A stretch of 64,000 nt of DNA from contig CACAWX010000002.1 in assembly GCA_902536305.1 (NCBI GenBank), positions 1 to 64,000 on the forward strand, read 5' to 3'. The stretch is from an uncultured Pelagibacteraceae bacterium (GTDB lineage Bacteria; Pseudomonadota; Alphaproteobacteria; Pelagibacterales; Pelagibacteraceae). The notes beneath the pieces were generated by a model. The model searched no databases. It had not been told where the DNA came from and worked only from the letters and a program-made list of their open reading frames with translations. Below, one piece after another: positions 31,256 through 41,505 of this stretch (position 1 is its first letter; each line of letters begins with the position of its first letter). The position numbers and the translations under genes are program-made.

Positions 31256-31870
31256 ATGTTTCCAAGTGACTTTTTAATCTTTTTACAAATTATTCTTTTT
31301 TTATTTATAACCCCAGGTCTTCCAAGAGTTGTAATCGTTTCGCACACTCTTAACTATGGATTAAAGAGATCTGTTTGGACCGCCTTTGGAGATATTTCAG
31401 CAAATATTATGCAAGGAATTTTAGTAGTTTTTATTATTGGCTCTTTTCTAAGTGATAACCCTCAAGTACTTAATTATCTAAAATGGGCAGGCATTCTTTA
31501 TATTGTATACTTAGCTTATGATACGTACACTGCAAAAATAAGTTCAGTAAATTCAAAACACCAAAGTTCAAAATCTACTTTTTCATTTTACAAAGATGGC
31601 TTTATGGTTGCTGGCTTAAGTCCAAAAGCAATTATATTTTTTGGAACAATTTTTTCATCGTTTATTAATTACGATAGTCATATAATTTCTCAGTTTTTAA
31701 TTCTTATGATTACTTACGTAATTTTAGATTTTACTACCCTTATGATTTACGGTTTAGCTGCAGAGAAAATTTCAGTATGGTTGAGAAGTAAACCTAAAAT
31801 TCTTAATACAATTTCTGCGTGTGTACTGCTAATAATCGCTATTTATGTGGCTGCGACACAGAATTTTTAG
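31256..31870 (+). CDS. LysE family translocator
   Basis: TM pattern; LFITPGLPRVVIVSHTLNYGLKRSVWTAFGDISAN. Confidence 0.85.
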   Translation: MFPSDFLIFLQIILFLFITPGLPRVVIVSHTLNYGLKRSVWTAFGDISANIMQGILVVFIIGSFLSDNPQVLNYLKWAGILYIVYLAYDTYTAKISSVNSKHQSSKSTFSFYKDGFMVAGLSPKAIIFFGTIFSSFINYDSHIISQFLILMITYVILDFTTLMIYGLAAEKISVWLRSKPKILNTISACVLLIIAIYVAATQNF

Positions 31871-31946
31871 TTAATCTAGATGTTGTCATTATCTCGTTTT
31901 CTTGTTTTAATTATTCATTAATTAATTAATTAACAAAGGGGAAATA

Positions 31947-33188
31947 ATGAATAAATTAGTTAAACTATTTATTACATCTATTTCAGCTATAACATTAGCA
32001 CTTGTTTCTTATACATCTTCTTTTGCAAAAGTAGATGGTGAGTACATTGTGTTAGGTTCTGCAATATCTCTTACAGGAAAATACTCATCTAATGGTGTTC
32101 ATACTCAAAACGGTTACAACATGGCCGTTGACAGAATAAACAAAATGGGTGGAGTAGAAGTACAAGGTAAGAAATACAAGTTTGAAATTATCTATTACGA
32201 TGATGAGTCAAACCCAAAAAGAGCCGCTCAGTTAGCTGAAAGACTAATTAAGCAAGATGGCGTTCATTACATGCTTGGACCATACAGTTCAGGTTTAACG
32301 AAAGCCATTGCACCAGTAACCGAGAAATATAAAATTCCTATGGTTGAAGCAAACGGTGCATCAAGATCTTTATTTACAAAAGGATACAAATATTTGTTCG
32401 CGGTGTTATCACCAGCTAACCAATACCTTGAAGTAGCTATCGATCTAGCGGTAGAAAAAAATGGTGGAAAGCCAGTAAGAATTGCACAAGCATTTGAGCA
32501 AGATGCATTTTCACAAGACGTGAGATTAGGTATCTTAGATGCAGCAAAAAGAACTGGATCTGAAATCATTATCGATGACAAACTACCTAAAGAATTAAAT
32601 GATATGGCAGCAACATTGGCAAAAGTTAAAGCAACTAAGCCAGATGTACTTGTTGTATCAGGTCACACAAAAGGCGCATTAACTGCAATCAGACAAATAT
32701 CTGAAATGAAAGTTGATGTACCAATGTTAGCGATGACACATTGTGATGCTGCAAAACTTTCTAAACAACATGGAAAGAACTCAGAATACGCATTATGTGC
32801 TTCTCAGTGGCATAAAAACTTAAGCTATAAAGATAAGTTTTTTGGTGGTGGAAAAAAGTATGACAAAGACTTTAAAAAAGAATTTGGTTATGCCCCGCCT
32901 TACCAATCAGCTGAATCATCAGCAGCACTTCTAGTATTTAAAGATGCGTTCGAAAGAGCGAATTCTTTTGATAGAGATGCTGTAAGAGATGCTCTTAAAG
33001 ACACTGACATGCAAACTTTCTATGGAAACATTAAATTTGGTCCTGGCGGTCAAAACGTTGCTAAACCAATGATCTTGTTCCAAGTAAGATGTAAAGGTGA
33101 TACGTGTGAGAACAAAGTTGTAGCTCCTACAAAATGGGCTTCAGACAAGTTCTACCACCCAATACCTAAGTGGTCAGAAAGAAGTTAA
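31947..33188 (+). CDS. Branched-chain-type amino acid ABC transporter substrate-binding protein
   Basis: LGSAISLTGKYSSNGVHTQNGYNMAVDRINKMGGV; followed by livHMGF. Confidence 0.93.
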   Translation: MNKLVKLFITSISAITLALVSYTSSFAKVDGEYIVLGSAISLTGKYSSNGVHTQNGYNMAVDRINKMGGVEVQGKKYKFEIIYYDDESNPKRAAQLAERLIKQDGVHYMLGPYSSGLTKAIAPVTEKYKIPMVEANGASRSLFTKGYKYLFAVLSPANQYLEVAIDLAVEKNGGKPVRIAQAFEQDAFSQDVRLGILDAAKRTGSEIIIDDKLPKELNDMAATLAKVKATKPDVLVVSGHTKGALTAIRQISEMKVDVPMLAMTHCDAAKLSKQHGKNSEYALCASQWHKNLSYKDKFFGGGKKYDKDFKKEFGYAPPYQSAESSAALLVFKDAFERANSFDRDAVRDALKDTDMQTFYGNIKFGPGGQNVAKPMILFQVRCKGDTCENKVVAPTKWASDKFYHPIPKWSERS

Positions 33189-33210
33189 TAACTACTAAGT
33201 AATTTGATTA

Positions 33211-33239
33211 GCCCCTGGTTTTCCGGGGGCTTTTCTTTT
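33211..33239 (+). terminator. Intrinsic terminator/attenuator between the SBP gene and livH
   Basis: GCCCCTGGTTTTCCGGGGGCTTTTCTTTT. Confidence 0.88.
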
Positions 33240-33256
33240 ATAAGAAATTCTTTTTT

Positions 33257-34150
33257 ATGGATTTATTAATTTTCCAAGCTCCGATCTTGATGGTCCAAGC
33301 GTCTTTGGACGGAATTCTTCTTGGGATTTTATTTGCATTAATAGCTTACGGCATGGCTCTTCAGTGGGGAGTGATGAACATCATTAATATTGCACAAGGT
33401 GATTTAGTAATTCTTGGAGGTTATATTGCCTACACTATGTATCTTGCTGGAATTCATCCAGCCTGGGGAGTAATTGTTTCTCCAATTATAATGTATTTTG
33501 TAGGTTGGACTTTATATAAACTTGTTATCAATAAAGTCGTAGACCGAGATCTTTTTATTTCAATTTTAGCAACTTTCGGAATTGCAATTGTATTCCAACA
33601 ATTAATGAATTTTGTTTTTGGAGCTGATGTAGTTGTTGCTCAGTCGGAATACGGAACAACAATGTTATTTGATAATTCAGTAACACTGCCAAATTCTAAA
33701 ATATTTGCTGCTTTTATAAGCGTAATATATGCAATTGGTTTAGTTGTATATATGAGAAGATCTAGGCTCGGACGAGCAATAAGAGCCACAGCGCAAAATG
33801 CAAGAGCAGCAAAAATTTTAGGCGTAGATACCGAAAAAGTTTATGCTGCAACTTTCGGCATTAACGCTGCGTTATGTGGAATTGCAGGAGCTTTAATTTC
33901 AATTACTCTTACCCTTCATCCTTATGTAGGGCTGCCTTATACGGTAAGATCTTTTATGATAGTTATTGTTGCAGGTCTTGGAAATTTACCAGCGGTAGCA
34001 CTGTCTGGAATGGGATTAGGACTTTTTGAAGAATTTGCAGATTATATTTTAGGAACAGAATTTAGAATTGGAGCAGTATTTATGCTGCTTGTTTTCATAT
34101 TGGTTTATAGAAGATTTAAACTTTCAAAAAAAAGGGAGTATTTAAAGTAA
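33257..34150 (+). CDS. livH: Branched-chain amino acid ABC transporter permease LivH
   Basis: LivH-type permease; operon context. Confidence 0.92.
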   Translation: MDLLIFQAPILMVQASLDGILLGILFALIAYGMALQWGVMNIINIAQGDLVILGGYIAYTMYLAGIHPAWGVIVSPIIMYFVGWTLYKLVINKVVDRDLFISILATFGIAIVFQQLMNFVFGADVVVAQSEYGTTMLFDNSVTLPNSKIFAAFISVIYAIGLVVYMRRSRLGRAIRATAQNARAAKILGVDTEKVYAATFGINAALCGIAGALISITLTLHPYVGLPYTVRSFMIVIVAGLGNLPAVALSGMGLGLFEEFADYILGTEFRIGAVFMLLVFILVYRRFKLSKKREYLK

Positions 34151-35215
34151 ATGAATGCCATAAGACAAAAAGATCTGATCTTATATTCAGGCCTAATAAT
34201 TTTAGGTTTAGCTGCACCTTTCTTATTCTCTGCTTTTAAAGTTCAGCTTACATATCTTTGTGTCTTGATCGTTCTAGCGATGACTTGGAATTTACAAGGT
34301 GGAGAGATGGGTTACAACTCTTTTGGAAATATTCTTTTCTATGGTCTAGGAATGTATCTTACTGCCTCAGTTCAAGTAGGGATGTTTTTTCCATTAGCAG
34401 AATGGACAGAAAGTGGTGGAGAAAAAACGTTTGTACATACTACAGCACAATATTTTCAAGGAATAGGAGTCGGGTTATTAGTTGCAGCTATTGTTCCTAC
34501 TATAGTTGCTGGTGCGATTGGTTATGCTATTTTAGGTTTAAGAGGTCATTACTTTGCGATCTGTACTTTAGGTTTAGGAATTGCAGCAGGTGAAATCGCT
34601 GGAGGGATTGAAATTATTGGTGCAGGTCAGGGTTTTACTACTCCACCTTTTCCAGCAGAAATAGTTGATCCTGAAGCGAGAGGAAAATTTTTCTATTTTT
34701 TAAGTTTTTTAGTATTAGTTCTAGCATTTGTTTTTGTAAAATACATTTATGGCTCTAGATTTAGATTAATTTTAAATGCAATAAGAGATAATGAGGACAA
34801 AGCAGAAGCAATGGGCATTCAAACAATGAAATATAAAATTGTTGGTTGGATGTGCTCCGCATTTTTCTGTGGTCTTGCTGGCGGAATTATGGGTGGACTA
34901 ATTGGATATATAGACTCCACTGATGTTGCATTTGATGGAAGAGAGATGGGTGTTTTCATGGTTCTTATGGCAATACTTGGTGGTAAAGGAACTTTATGGG
35001 GACCAATAATTGGTGCAACTTTATTCCATTTTTTCAAAGAAGGTCTTTGGACATTTATATTGGGTTGGCAATATGTTGCGCTTGGAGTTTTAATTGTTGT
35101 TATCGTAGTTTATTTCCCAGAAGGACTAATGGGTTGGTTAAGAGAAAAATATCCTGATAGATTTGGTGAAGTAATTGATGAAAAAGATCGTAAAGCACAG
35201 GTAGAAATAAAATGA
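34151..35215 (+). CDS. livM: Branched-chain amino acid ABC transporter permease LivM
   Basis: LivM-type permease; operon context. Confidence 0.92.
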   Translation: MNAIRQKDLILYSGLIILGLAAPFLFSAFKVQLTYLCVLIVLAMTWNLQGGEMGYNSFGNILFYGLGMYLTASVQVGMFFPLAEWTESGGEKTFVHTTAQYFQGIGVGLLVAAIVPTIVAGAIGYAILGLRGHYFAICTLGLGIAAGEIAGGIEIIGAGQGFTTPPFPAEIVDPEARGKFFYFLSFLVLVLAFVFVKYIYGSRFRLILNAIRDNEDKAEAMGIQTMKYKIVGWMCSAFFCGLAGGIMGGLIGYIDSTDVAFDGREMGVFMVLMAILGGKGTLWGPIIGATLFHFFKEGLWTFILGWQYVALGVLIVVIVVYFPEGLMGWLREKYPDRFGEVIDEKDRKAQVEIK

Positions 35216-35946
35216 GTATTTTAGAAGTTAAAAGCGTAAGTAAATCTTTCGGTGGTGTGCAAGCCAACGTAGATATTTCTGTTGCGGTTGAACAAGGATC
35301 AATTGTTGGTTTAATAGGACCTAATGGTTCTGGTAAAACAACTTTATTTAATTCTATTGTAGGAACTCATCCAATAGATAAAGGATCTATAGTTTTTGAT
35401 AACACAGAGGTATCAGAAATGCCTGTTCCAGCAGTAGCTAAACTTGGTCTTTTAAGAACTTTTCAACAAACAAGAATTTATTCAAAACTTAATTGTGTAG
35501 AGAACATGCTGATAAGTCATAAGGCAAGTGACTCTGGATTTATCTTCGCAAAAGTACCTGCTGAACTTACAGAAAAAGCAGAAACTCTTTTAAACTTTGT
35601 AGGTCTTTACCAAAAAAGAAATTTGAGAGCAGGTGATCTATCATTTGGACAACAAAAATTACTAGAATTAGCAATGGCTTTAATGAATGAACCTAAAATG
35701 CTTTTATTAGATGAGCCAACAGCTGGAATTAACCCAACTTTAATTAATGGAATAATAGATAGATTGATCACAATTAATAAAGACTATGGAATAACTTTAT
35801 TAGTTATAGAGCACAATATGAAAGTGATTATGAGTTTAGCGCAAAAAATATTCTGTTTAGCTCATGGAAAAATGTTAGCAGAGGGATCACCCGACCAAAT
35901 TAAAAATGATAAGCGAGTAGTTGATGCTTATTTAGGAGCTCAATAA
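35212..35946 (+). CDS. livG: ABC transporter ATP-binding protein LivG
   Basis: GPNGSGKTTLFNS; LSFGQQKLLELAMAL. Confidence 0.92.
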   Translation: MSILEVKSVSKSFGGVQANVDISVAVEQGSIVGLIGPNGSGKTTLFNSIVGTHPIDKGSIVFDNTEVSEMPVPAVAKLGLLRTFQQTRIYSKLNCVENMLISHKASDSGFIFAKVPAELTEKAETLLNFVGLYQKRNLRAGDLSFGQQKLLELAMALMNEPKMLLLDEPTAGINPTLINGIIDRLITINKDYGITLLVIEHNMKVIMSLAQKIFCLAHGKMLAEGSPDQIKNDKRVVDAYLGAQ

Positions 35947-36731
35947 TGGCAAATCAATATGATGTTTTAGGTAAAGCGCCTGGTTTAGAAGACCTTAATA
36001 AACTGTCACCAAATGATGTTCATCTAACTATCAGAGGTTTAAACGCTGGGTATGGAAAAATGGAAATCCTTCACAACTTTGATTTAACCGTCAGTAAAGC
36101 CCAGTCATTATGTTTAATAGGACCGAACGGAGCTGGGAAATCTACAATACTTCACTCTATTTATGGCTTTACAAATATTTTTGATGGAAAAATTGAATTA
36201 GAAGGTGATGAAATTACAAAATTAACTCCTGCACAAAAACTAAGCAAAGTTGGCATAGCTTACATCTTGCAAGATAATTCAGTGTTTCCCGATATGACAG
36301 TTGAAGAAAATCTTTTAATGGGTGGTTATATAAAAGATAAACAGGATGAAGCTTTTGAAGAAGCTGAAAGAATTTTTCAAAAATATGAAAGATTAAGAAA
36401 TAGAAGAAATCAACCTGCAAAAGTTTTATCAGGTGGTGAAAGAAGATTATTGGAGATCTCTAGAGCTTTAGTTATGAAGCCATCGATATTATTAGTAGAC
36501 GAACCATCAATTGGTTTAGAACCAAAATATATAAACATGGTATTTGAAATTTTAGACGATCTTCAAAAAACTGAAAAGAAAACAATAATTCTTGTAGAGC
36601 AGAATGCTAAAAAAGGTTTAGAATTTGCTGATATCGGTTATGTCTTAGTATCAGGACAAACAGCAATCGCTGGTAAAGGCGATGATCTTCTTAAAAATCC
36701 AGACGTAGGAAGACTATTCCTTGGTGGATGA
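35946..36731 (+). CDS. livF: ABC transporter ATP-binding protein LivF
   Basis: GPNGAGKSTILHS; LSGGERRLLEISRAL. Confidence 0.92.
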   Translation: MANQYDVLGKAPGLEDLNKLSPNDVHLTIRGLNAGYGKMEILHNFDLTVSKAQSLCLIGPNGAGKSTILHSIYGFTNIFDGKIELEGDEITKLTPAQKLSKVGIAYILQDNSVFPDMTVEENLLMGGYIKDKQDEAFEEAERIFQKYERLRNRRNQPAKVLSGGERRLLEISRALVMKPSILLVDEPSIGLEPKYINMVFEILDDLQKTEKKTIILVEQNAKKGLEFADIGYVLVSGQTAIAGKGDDLLKNPDVGRLFLGG

Positions 36732-37432
36732 TAAATTCGAAAGTATTCTTTCAAGGCTTAAAATCATTAAAAGGTTCTAGAAGTCCAGCAATTCCACTTG
36801 CGGCATGTTTTATTGCACTAGGAGCTTTATTAAAAGATGCTGGATTTAACATTCAACAAAGCGCAGCTTCAAGTTTATTCACTTACGCCTTACCAGGCCA
36901 ATTAGTAATGGCGGAGTCATTACTAGTAGGCGCCTCTGTAATTAATATATTCATAGCAGTATGGTTAGTAAATTTTAGACTTTATCCAATGACCGTTTCA
37001 TTGTTTCCACTTTTAAATCATGTTTCCCAACCTAAATGGAAATATTATTTATCCTGTCATTTTTTAGCTGTTTCATCTTGGTTAATTGCAAAAGATAGTT
37101 ATAAAAAAATTAATAAAAAACACAGAATAGATTTTTGGATTGGTATAGGTATCGGCACCTGGTCAACAGCTGTTTTAATGACAGTGATTGGATATTTAGC
37201 AGCTGATTACTTAAACAAAGATATGTTAATTGGCTTAGCAATTGTAAACCCGGTTTATTTTTTTTGTATGATGATAGGTGCAATGAAAAATATAAGTATA
37301 TCTTTAGCTGTAATTCTTGGAACAGTATTAGGTCCAGTTATCTTTTTGGTTTCTACGGAATGGTCTTTATTATTTGCTGGATTAATAGCTGGTACAATTG
37401 CTTTTTTATTCGGAGAAAAAAATGGAAAGTAG
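36728..37432 (+). CDS. azlC: AzlC family ABC permease-like protein
   Basis: AIPLAACFIALGALLKDAGFNIQQSAASSLFTYALPGQLVM; followed by AzlD. Confidence 0.88.
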   Translation: MINSKVFFQGLKSLKGSRSPAIPLAACFIALGALLKDAGFNIQQSAASSLFTYALPGQLVMAESLLVGASVINIFIAVWLVNFRLYPMTVSLFPLLNHVSQPKWKYYLSCHFLAVSSWLIAKDSYKKINKKHRIDFWIGIGIGTWSTAVLMTVIGYLAADYLNKDMLIGLAIVNPVYFFCMMIGAMKNISISLAVILGTVLGPVIFLVSTEWSLLFAGLIAGTIAFLFGEKNGK

Positions 37433-37742
37433 TCAAATCATAATATTAGCGATCATAGCAACATCACTAGCAACATTTATTTCAAGATTTATGGGAGCAC
37501 TTACTTCAGAAAAAGTAAGTGTTAAATCTAAATTATTTCAATGGTTTAATTGCGTAGCCTATTCAACTCTAGCTGCTCTATTGGGTAGAATGATAATATT
37601 TCCTGCGGGGGTTTTAGCAGAGTCCGATGTCATTATTAGAATAGTAGTTGTTTTTATATGTGTAATAATTTTCATAATATCGAAAAAAAATTTAGTAATT
37701 CCTACAGTTTTTTCAGCAATCCTCCTAAGTATATTGAGTTAA
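37422..37742 (+). CDS. azlD: AzlD family protein
   Basis: Small TM protein after azlC; ATG 37422. Confidence 0.8.
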   Translation: MESSQIIILAIIATSLATFISRFMGALTSEKVSVKSKLFQWFNCVAYSTLAALLGRMIIFPAGVLAESDVIIRIVVVFICVIIFIISKKNLVIPTVFSAILLSILS

Positions 37743-37801
37743 TTTTTGTATTGATCGTTTTGGACCATTTGTTTATAAAAAAAATTAACAAAAATAAAAA
37801 A

Positions 37802-38695
37802 ATGATTAGAATTTTTATTACATGCTTTATTGCATTATCTCTTGGTGTAAATGCACACGCCGATATTAAAGGTTCTACACTTAACAAAATTTCAGAAAAA
37901 GTATCATCAACGGTATCTAATTTAATTCCTGGTGAGGGTTTAACAGAAGTAGATATTTCCATAAGAGATGACAACGAGGGTAATCCAGAAGTTCAATTTG
38001 ATATTTTAGGTGTAAGAGACTTGATAGACAATGAAAACTCTAATGTTTTTACTCAATTTAGTTTACACAGCCAAGATGTTAATGGAGATAAAAGAGCTAT
38101 AGGTAATATTGGTCTTGGTTATAGAGAATTAAATGCTGACCAATCCATGATGATCGGTGGAAATATTTTTTATGATGTTGATTTATTCGAACAACACCAA
38201 CGTTTGAGCATGGGTCTTGAAGCAAGAGCGGCAATCATAGACTTTAATTATAATTATTATCAAGAGATTTCAAATAATCAAATCGTTGATGGATTTAATG
38301 AAAAAGTACTAAGTGGACAGGAATATAATCTTAGCTCTCAGCTTCCCTACATGCCTTGGACAACTTTTAATATTCAAGGATATAGATTTGAAAATGAAAA
38401 AGCAGCTCAAGACACCAAAGGTAATATCTATTCTTTAGAAATGGCTTTAACACCATCTTTAGCATTCGATGTAGAAAACGATGTATCAAGTGTAGATGGT
38501 CAAGATGATATGTGGAACTACAGATTAACTTTCACCCATCCGCCACGAACCAATAAAGCAACATTAATGGATGGCTTAACTTCAGATGTAGCTTTTGTTA
38601 AAGCAAATATGCAAGATAAACTTAAAGATAAAGTTAGAAGAAATAATAATTTAGTCGTAGAAATTCAAGGAGCTGTAACAATAACTAAGAAATAA
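37802..38695 (+). CDS. Inverse-autotransporter beta-domain-like outer membrane protein (barrel only)
   Basis: Signal peptide; IGLGYRELNADQSMMIGGNIFYDVDLFEQHQRLSMGLEARAAIIDFNYNYYQEIS resembles the intimin/invasin beta-domain. No passenger region. Confidence 0.75.
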   Translation: MIRIFITCFIALSLGVNAHADIKGSTLNKISEKVSSTVSNLIPGEGLTEVDISIRDDNEGNPEVQFDILGVRDLIDNENSNVFTQFSLHSQDVNGDKRAIGNIGLGYRELNADQSMMIGGNIFYDVDLFEQHQRLSMGLEARAAIIDFNYNYYQEISNNQIVDGFNEKVLSGQEYNLSSQLPYMPWTTFNIQGYRFENEKAAQDTKGNIYSLEMALTPSLAFDVENDVSSVDGQDDMWNYRLTFTHPPRTNKATLMDGLTSDVAFVKANMQDKLKDKVRRNNNLVVEIQGAVTITKK

Positions 38696-38697
38696 CT

Positions 38698-39381
38698 ATG
38701 TTTAAATTTTTTTTAAAATCATTAATAATTTTTAGTTTATTTTATTCAGTTTCACATGCTGGCACAGGTGCAGCAACAGAATATAAAGTTACAATGACAA
38801 AGTTAGAGCTTTGTGAAACAGGTAGTGCAACAGACAATTGTTTAAACCCAGTAACAATAAGTCCATCCAGTGACTCAGGAGCAGTAGATATTGCAGCCGT
38901 AGATGCAGGTGTGGCAGCTGCCTCGTATGGAAATTTGAATACTGCTACTGTTGGAACAACTTACACATATATGCAAATCACAATGTCTAGAGCAATGACT
39001 ATCACTGGTGGAGATGGAACGTGTGTGACCAAGTCAGGAGCGTCAGGATCAGTTAGTGCTAGTGCAGTTGGTCAAGCTGCAGCAGCGGGAGCCGACTCAA
39101 CTACTTTATTTGTTCCTGTATCTTCAACGTTAGGTGACCATATTAATGGTGCAGATGACTCATTGGGCGCAAGTGTTACAGCAGATGGAAATATTGACAA
39201 TAACGATACACATTTCCAATTTAGACAAGTATTATCAAAACCAGCAACTTTAAAGGCTGGACGAATACCAAACGTTACGATTGCTTTTGATGTTAGCAAT
39301 GCAGTTGGAGCTGCTTCAACCACTTGTACAAATGCTATTATGTTCGCAGCAGAGCCAAGTATTACAATTACTTTAGATTAA
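38698..39381 (+). CDS. Secreted Ala/Thr/Ser-rich protein
   Basis: Signal peptide ...LFYSVSHAGTG; low-complexity beta-rich; begins 2 bp after the barrel gene. Confidence 0.7.
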   Translation: MFKFFLKSLIIFSLFYSVSHAGTGAATEYKVTMTKLELCETGSATDNCLNPVTISPSSDSGAVDIAAVDAGVAAASYGNLNTATVGTTYTYMQITMSRAMTITGGDGTCVTKSGASGSVSASAVGQAAAAGADSTTLFVPVSSTLGDHINGADDSLGASVTADGNIDNNDTHFQFRQVLSKPATLKAGRIPNVTIAFDVSNAVGAASTTCTNAIMFAAEPSITITLD

Positions 39382-39535
39382 TTAATTTACAACTAAGTTT
39401 TTCCTATTATTTTTTCAGTTATATTTCTAAGTTTTTTGAATTCAGTGTAAAAATATATTATGATAAAATTATTATGGAGCCAATATTATTAGCTTTTATT
39501 GTTTTATGGATCATGGGAATTTCGGAGTAAATTAG

Positions 39536-40429
39536 ATGAGCTTTGCAGTTGCAGACCATAATAAATCTAAAAGAGTAAGTGTTATAAAATTAAATGAAAG
39601 CGATCTTGACAGATTAGTTTTTCCTTTTAAAAAACACACTATTACGTCTCTAGAATACAAACCTTTTTCTAGATTTAGCTTAGCTAAAAGCTTAGACGAG
39701 GTTTTCGAAAATAAACTTAGCCAAACTTTAGTAAAAATATTAAATGATCGTGAAACAGGCACAGCTATTGTTGAGCCTGAAATTAATAAAAAGTTTGATA
39801 AAGATTTCTTAGTTAAACTATCAACTGGACTCGCTTATTTAGTTGGGAATCCTAACTTTGACTCGATGACAGGCAAATATTACGCAAGGTTCTATGTTAA
39901 ACATCAGGATAGTAGCGACTCATATCTAAGAAAAGCTTACACAAATTTAGATCTTCATACTGATGGCACTTATGTAAGAGAGAAAACTGATTGGCTAATT
40001 ATGACTAAAATGGAAGAACAAAATGTAAATGGAGGAGATAGTGTAATTTTACATTTAGATGACTGGGAACACCTAGATGAATTGAGCAATGATCCTATCG
40101 GCAAACAAAATTTTATATGGGGATCACCTAAGAGTAAAAATATTGACTATAAAGTAGAGCACCCCGTATTTTCAAAAGATGAAAATGGAAAACCTACAAT
40201 TTCTTATATTGATCAATTTCCTGAACCTCAAAACATGGAACAAGGTTTATTTCTTCAAAGATTATCAGACGCATTAGAGGAGAGTAAAAATAAAGTAATT
40301 TTTCCACTTCCTGTTGGATCTACAATATTTTCAAATAATTACTTTTGGTTACACGGTAGAAAAGCTTTCAAAGAGCATTCTGGGTTATCAAGAGAATTGC
40401 TTAGAATTAGAGGAACTTTTTTTAATTAA
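39536..40429 (+). CDS. glaH: Glutarate 2-hydroxylase GlaH/CsiD-like Fe(II)/2OG dioxygenase
   Basis: CsiD-like layout: GKYYARFYVKHQD...YTNLDLHTDGTYV (HxD)...WLHGRKAF. Confidence 0.83.
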   Translation: MSFAVADHNKSKRVSVIKLNESDLDRLVFPFKKHTITSLEYKPFSRFSLAKSLDEVFENKLSQTLVKILNDRETGTAIVEPEINKKFDKDFLVKLSTGLAYLVGNPNFDSMTGKYYARFYVKHQDSSDSYLRKAYTNLDLHTDGTYVREKTDWLIMTKMEEQNVNGGDSVILHLDDWEHLDELSNDPIGKQNFIWGSPKSKNIDYKVEHPVFSKDENGKPTISYIDQFPEPQNMEQGLFLQRLSDALEESKNKVIFPLPVGSTIFSNNYFWLHGRKAFKEHSGLSRELLRIRGTFFN

Positions 40430-40501
40430 GAACAGTTGACTCTCTAGTTTCATTCATTTTTAATATGGATATTAATTAATTAATCAACAGAGGGAAATAA
40501 T

Positions 40502-41482
40502 ATGTTTAATAAATTTAAAAAATTAATTAGCCTAGTTTTCGCTACTGTTCTTTTAACTTCAATCTCATCAACTAGTTTTGCGATCGATAAATTGCACTTC
40601 ATTATCGGTGGTGGTGCTGGCGGTGGTTGGGATGGAACTGCTAGGGGAACTGGAGAAGCTTTAACTAAAGCTGGTTTTCTAAAAAGTGCTTCATTTGAAA
40701 ATATGTCAGGTGGTGGTGGAGGAAAAGCTCTATCTTACATAATTAATTCGAAGCCAGAAGGAACTGTATTAGTCCAATCAACACCTTTAGTATTAAGATC
40801 GATCACTAGACACAAAGGTTATGTAGCTGGATCTGGTGTATTATCTTACAAAGATGTTAAACCAATTGCTGGTGTAATTGGTGATTACGGTGCAATCGCA
40901 GTTGCTAAAAACTCACCTTACAAAAATTTTAAGGATGTAGTTGATGCTTATAAAAAAGATGCTAAGTCTATCAAAATGGCTGGCGGTTCTGTAAGAGGAA
41001 GTATGGACCATTTAATTGGCGCACTTGCATTTCAAGAAGCAGGCGCTAACCCTAACAATGTAGTTTACGTGCCTTACGATGCTGGTGGTAAAGCATTGGC
41101 AGGACTTTTATCAGGTGAAACTCAAATTCTTTCAACTGGTTTAGGTGAAGTAATGGGTGCCAGAGACCAAGTTAGAATTATTGGTATTACCGCTCCTGAA
41201 AGAGTAGGCGATGCTCCAGATGTTCCAACTTTAAAAGAACAAGGTTTCGATGTTCAGTTTGTTAACTGGAGAGGATTCTTTGCTCCTAAGAGTATGTCAA
41301 GTGGAGACGTTAAAAAGATTGCTAAAATGTTAGGAGATGTTCAAAAAACTCCTGAATGGGAAACAGTTAGAAAAAGAAATGCTTGGGTAAATATTTATAA
41401 TCCAGGTAGTAAATTTGACAGCTTCTTGAAAAAGCAAACTAAAGAAATGACAAAGTTAATGAAAAAACTAGGCGTTATCTAG
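40502..41482 (+). CDS. tctC: Tripartite tricarboxylate transporter substrate-binding protein (TctC family)
   Basis: IIGGGAGGGWDGTARGTGEAL; followed by TctB and TctA. Confidence 0.9.
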   Translation: MFNKFKKLISLVFATVLLTSISSTSFAIDKLHFIIGGGAGGGWDGTARGTGEALTKAGFLKSASFENMSGGGGGKALSYIINSKPEGTVLVQSTPLVLRSITRHKGYVAGSGVLSYKDVKPIAGVIGDYGAIAVAKNSPYKNFKDVVDAYKKDAKSIKMAGGSVRGSMDHLIGALAFQEAGANPNNVVYVPYDAGGKALAGLLSGETQILSTGLGEVMGARDQVRIIGITAPERVGDAPDVPTLKEQGFDVQFVNWRGFFAPKSMSSGDVKKIAKMLGDVQKTPEWETVRKRNAWVNIYNPGSKFDSFLKKQTKEMTKLMKKLGVI

Positions 41483-41505
41483 TTTATTAACTTATAGGAA
41501 GAGCA

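Noticed and set aside
34258-34593. 111-aa ORF inside livM
   Set aside because: Cys/Tyr/Ser-rich shadow translation of a strong coding frame.
37658-37801. N-terminal extension of the inverse-autotransporter-like ORF
   Set aside because: Overlaps azlD out of frame; a proper signal peptide begins at ATG 37802.
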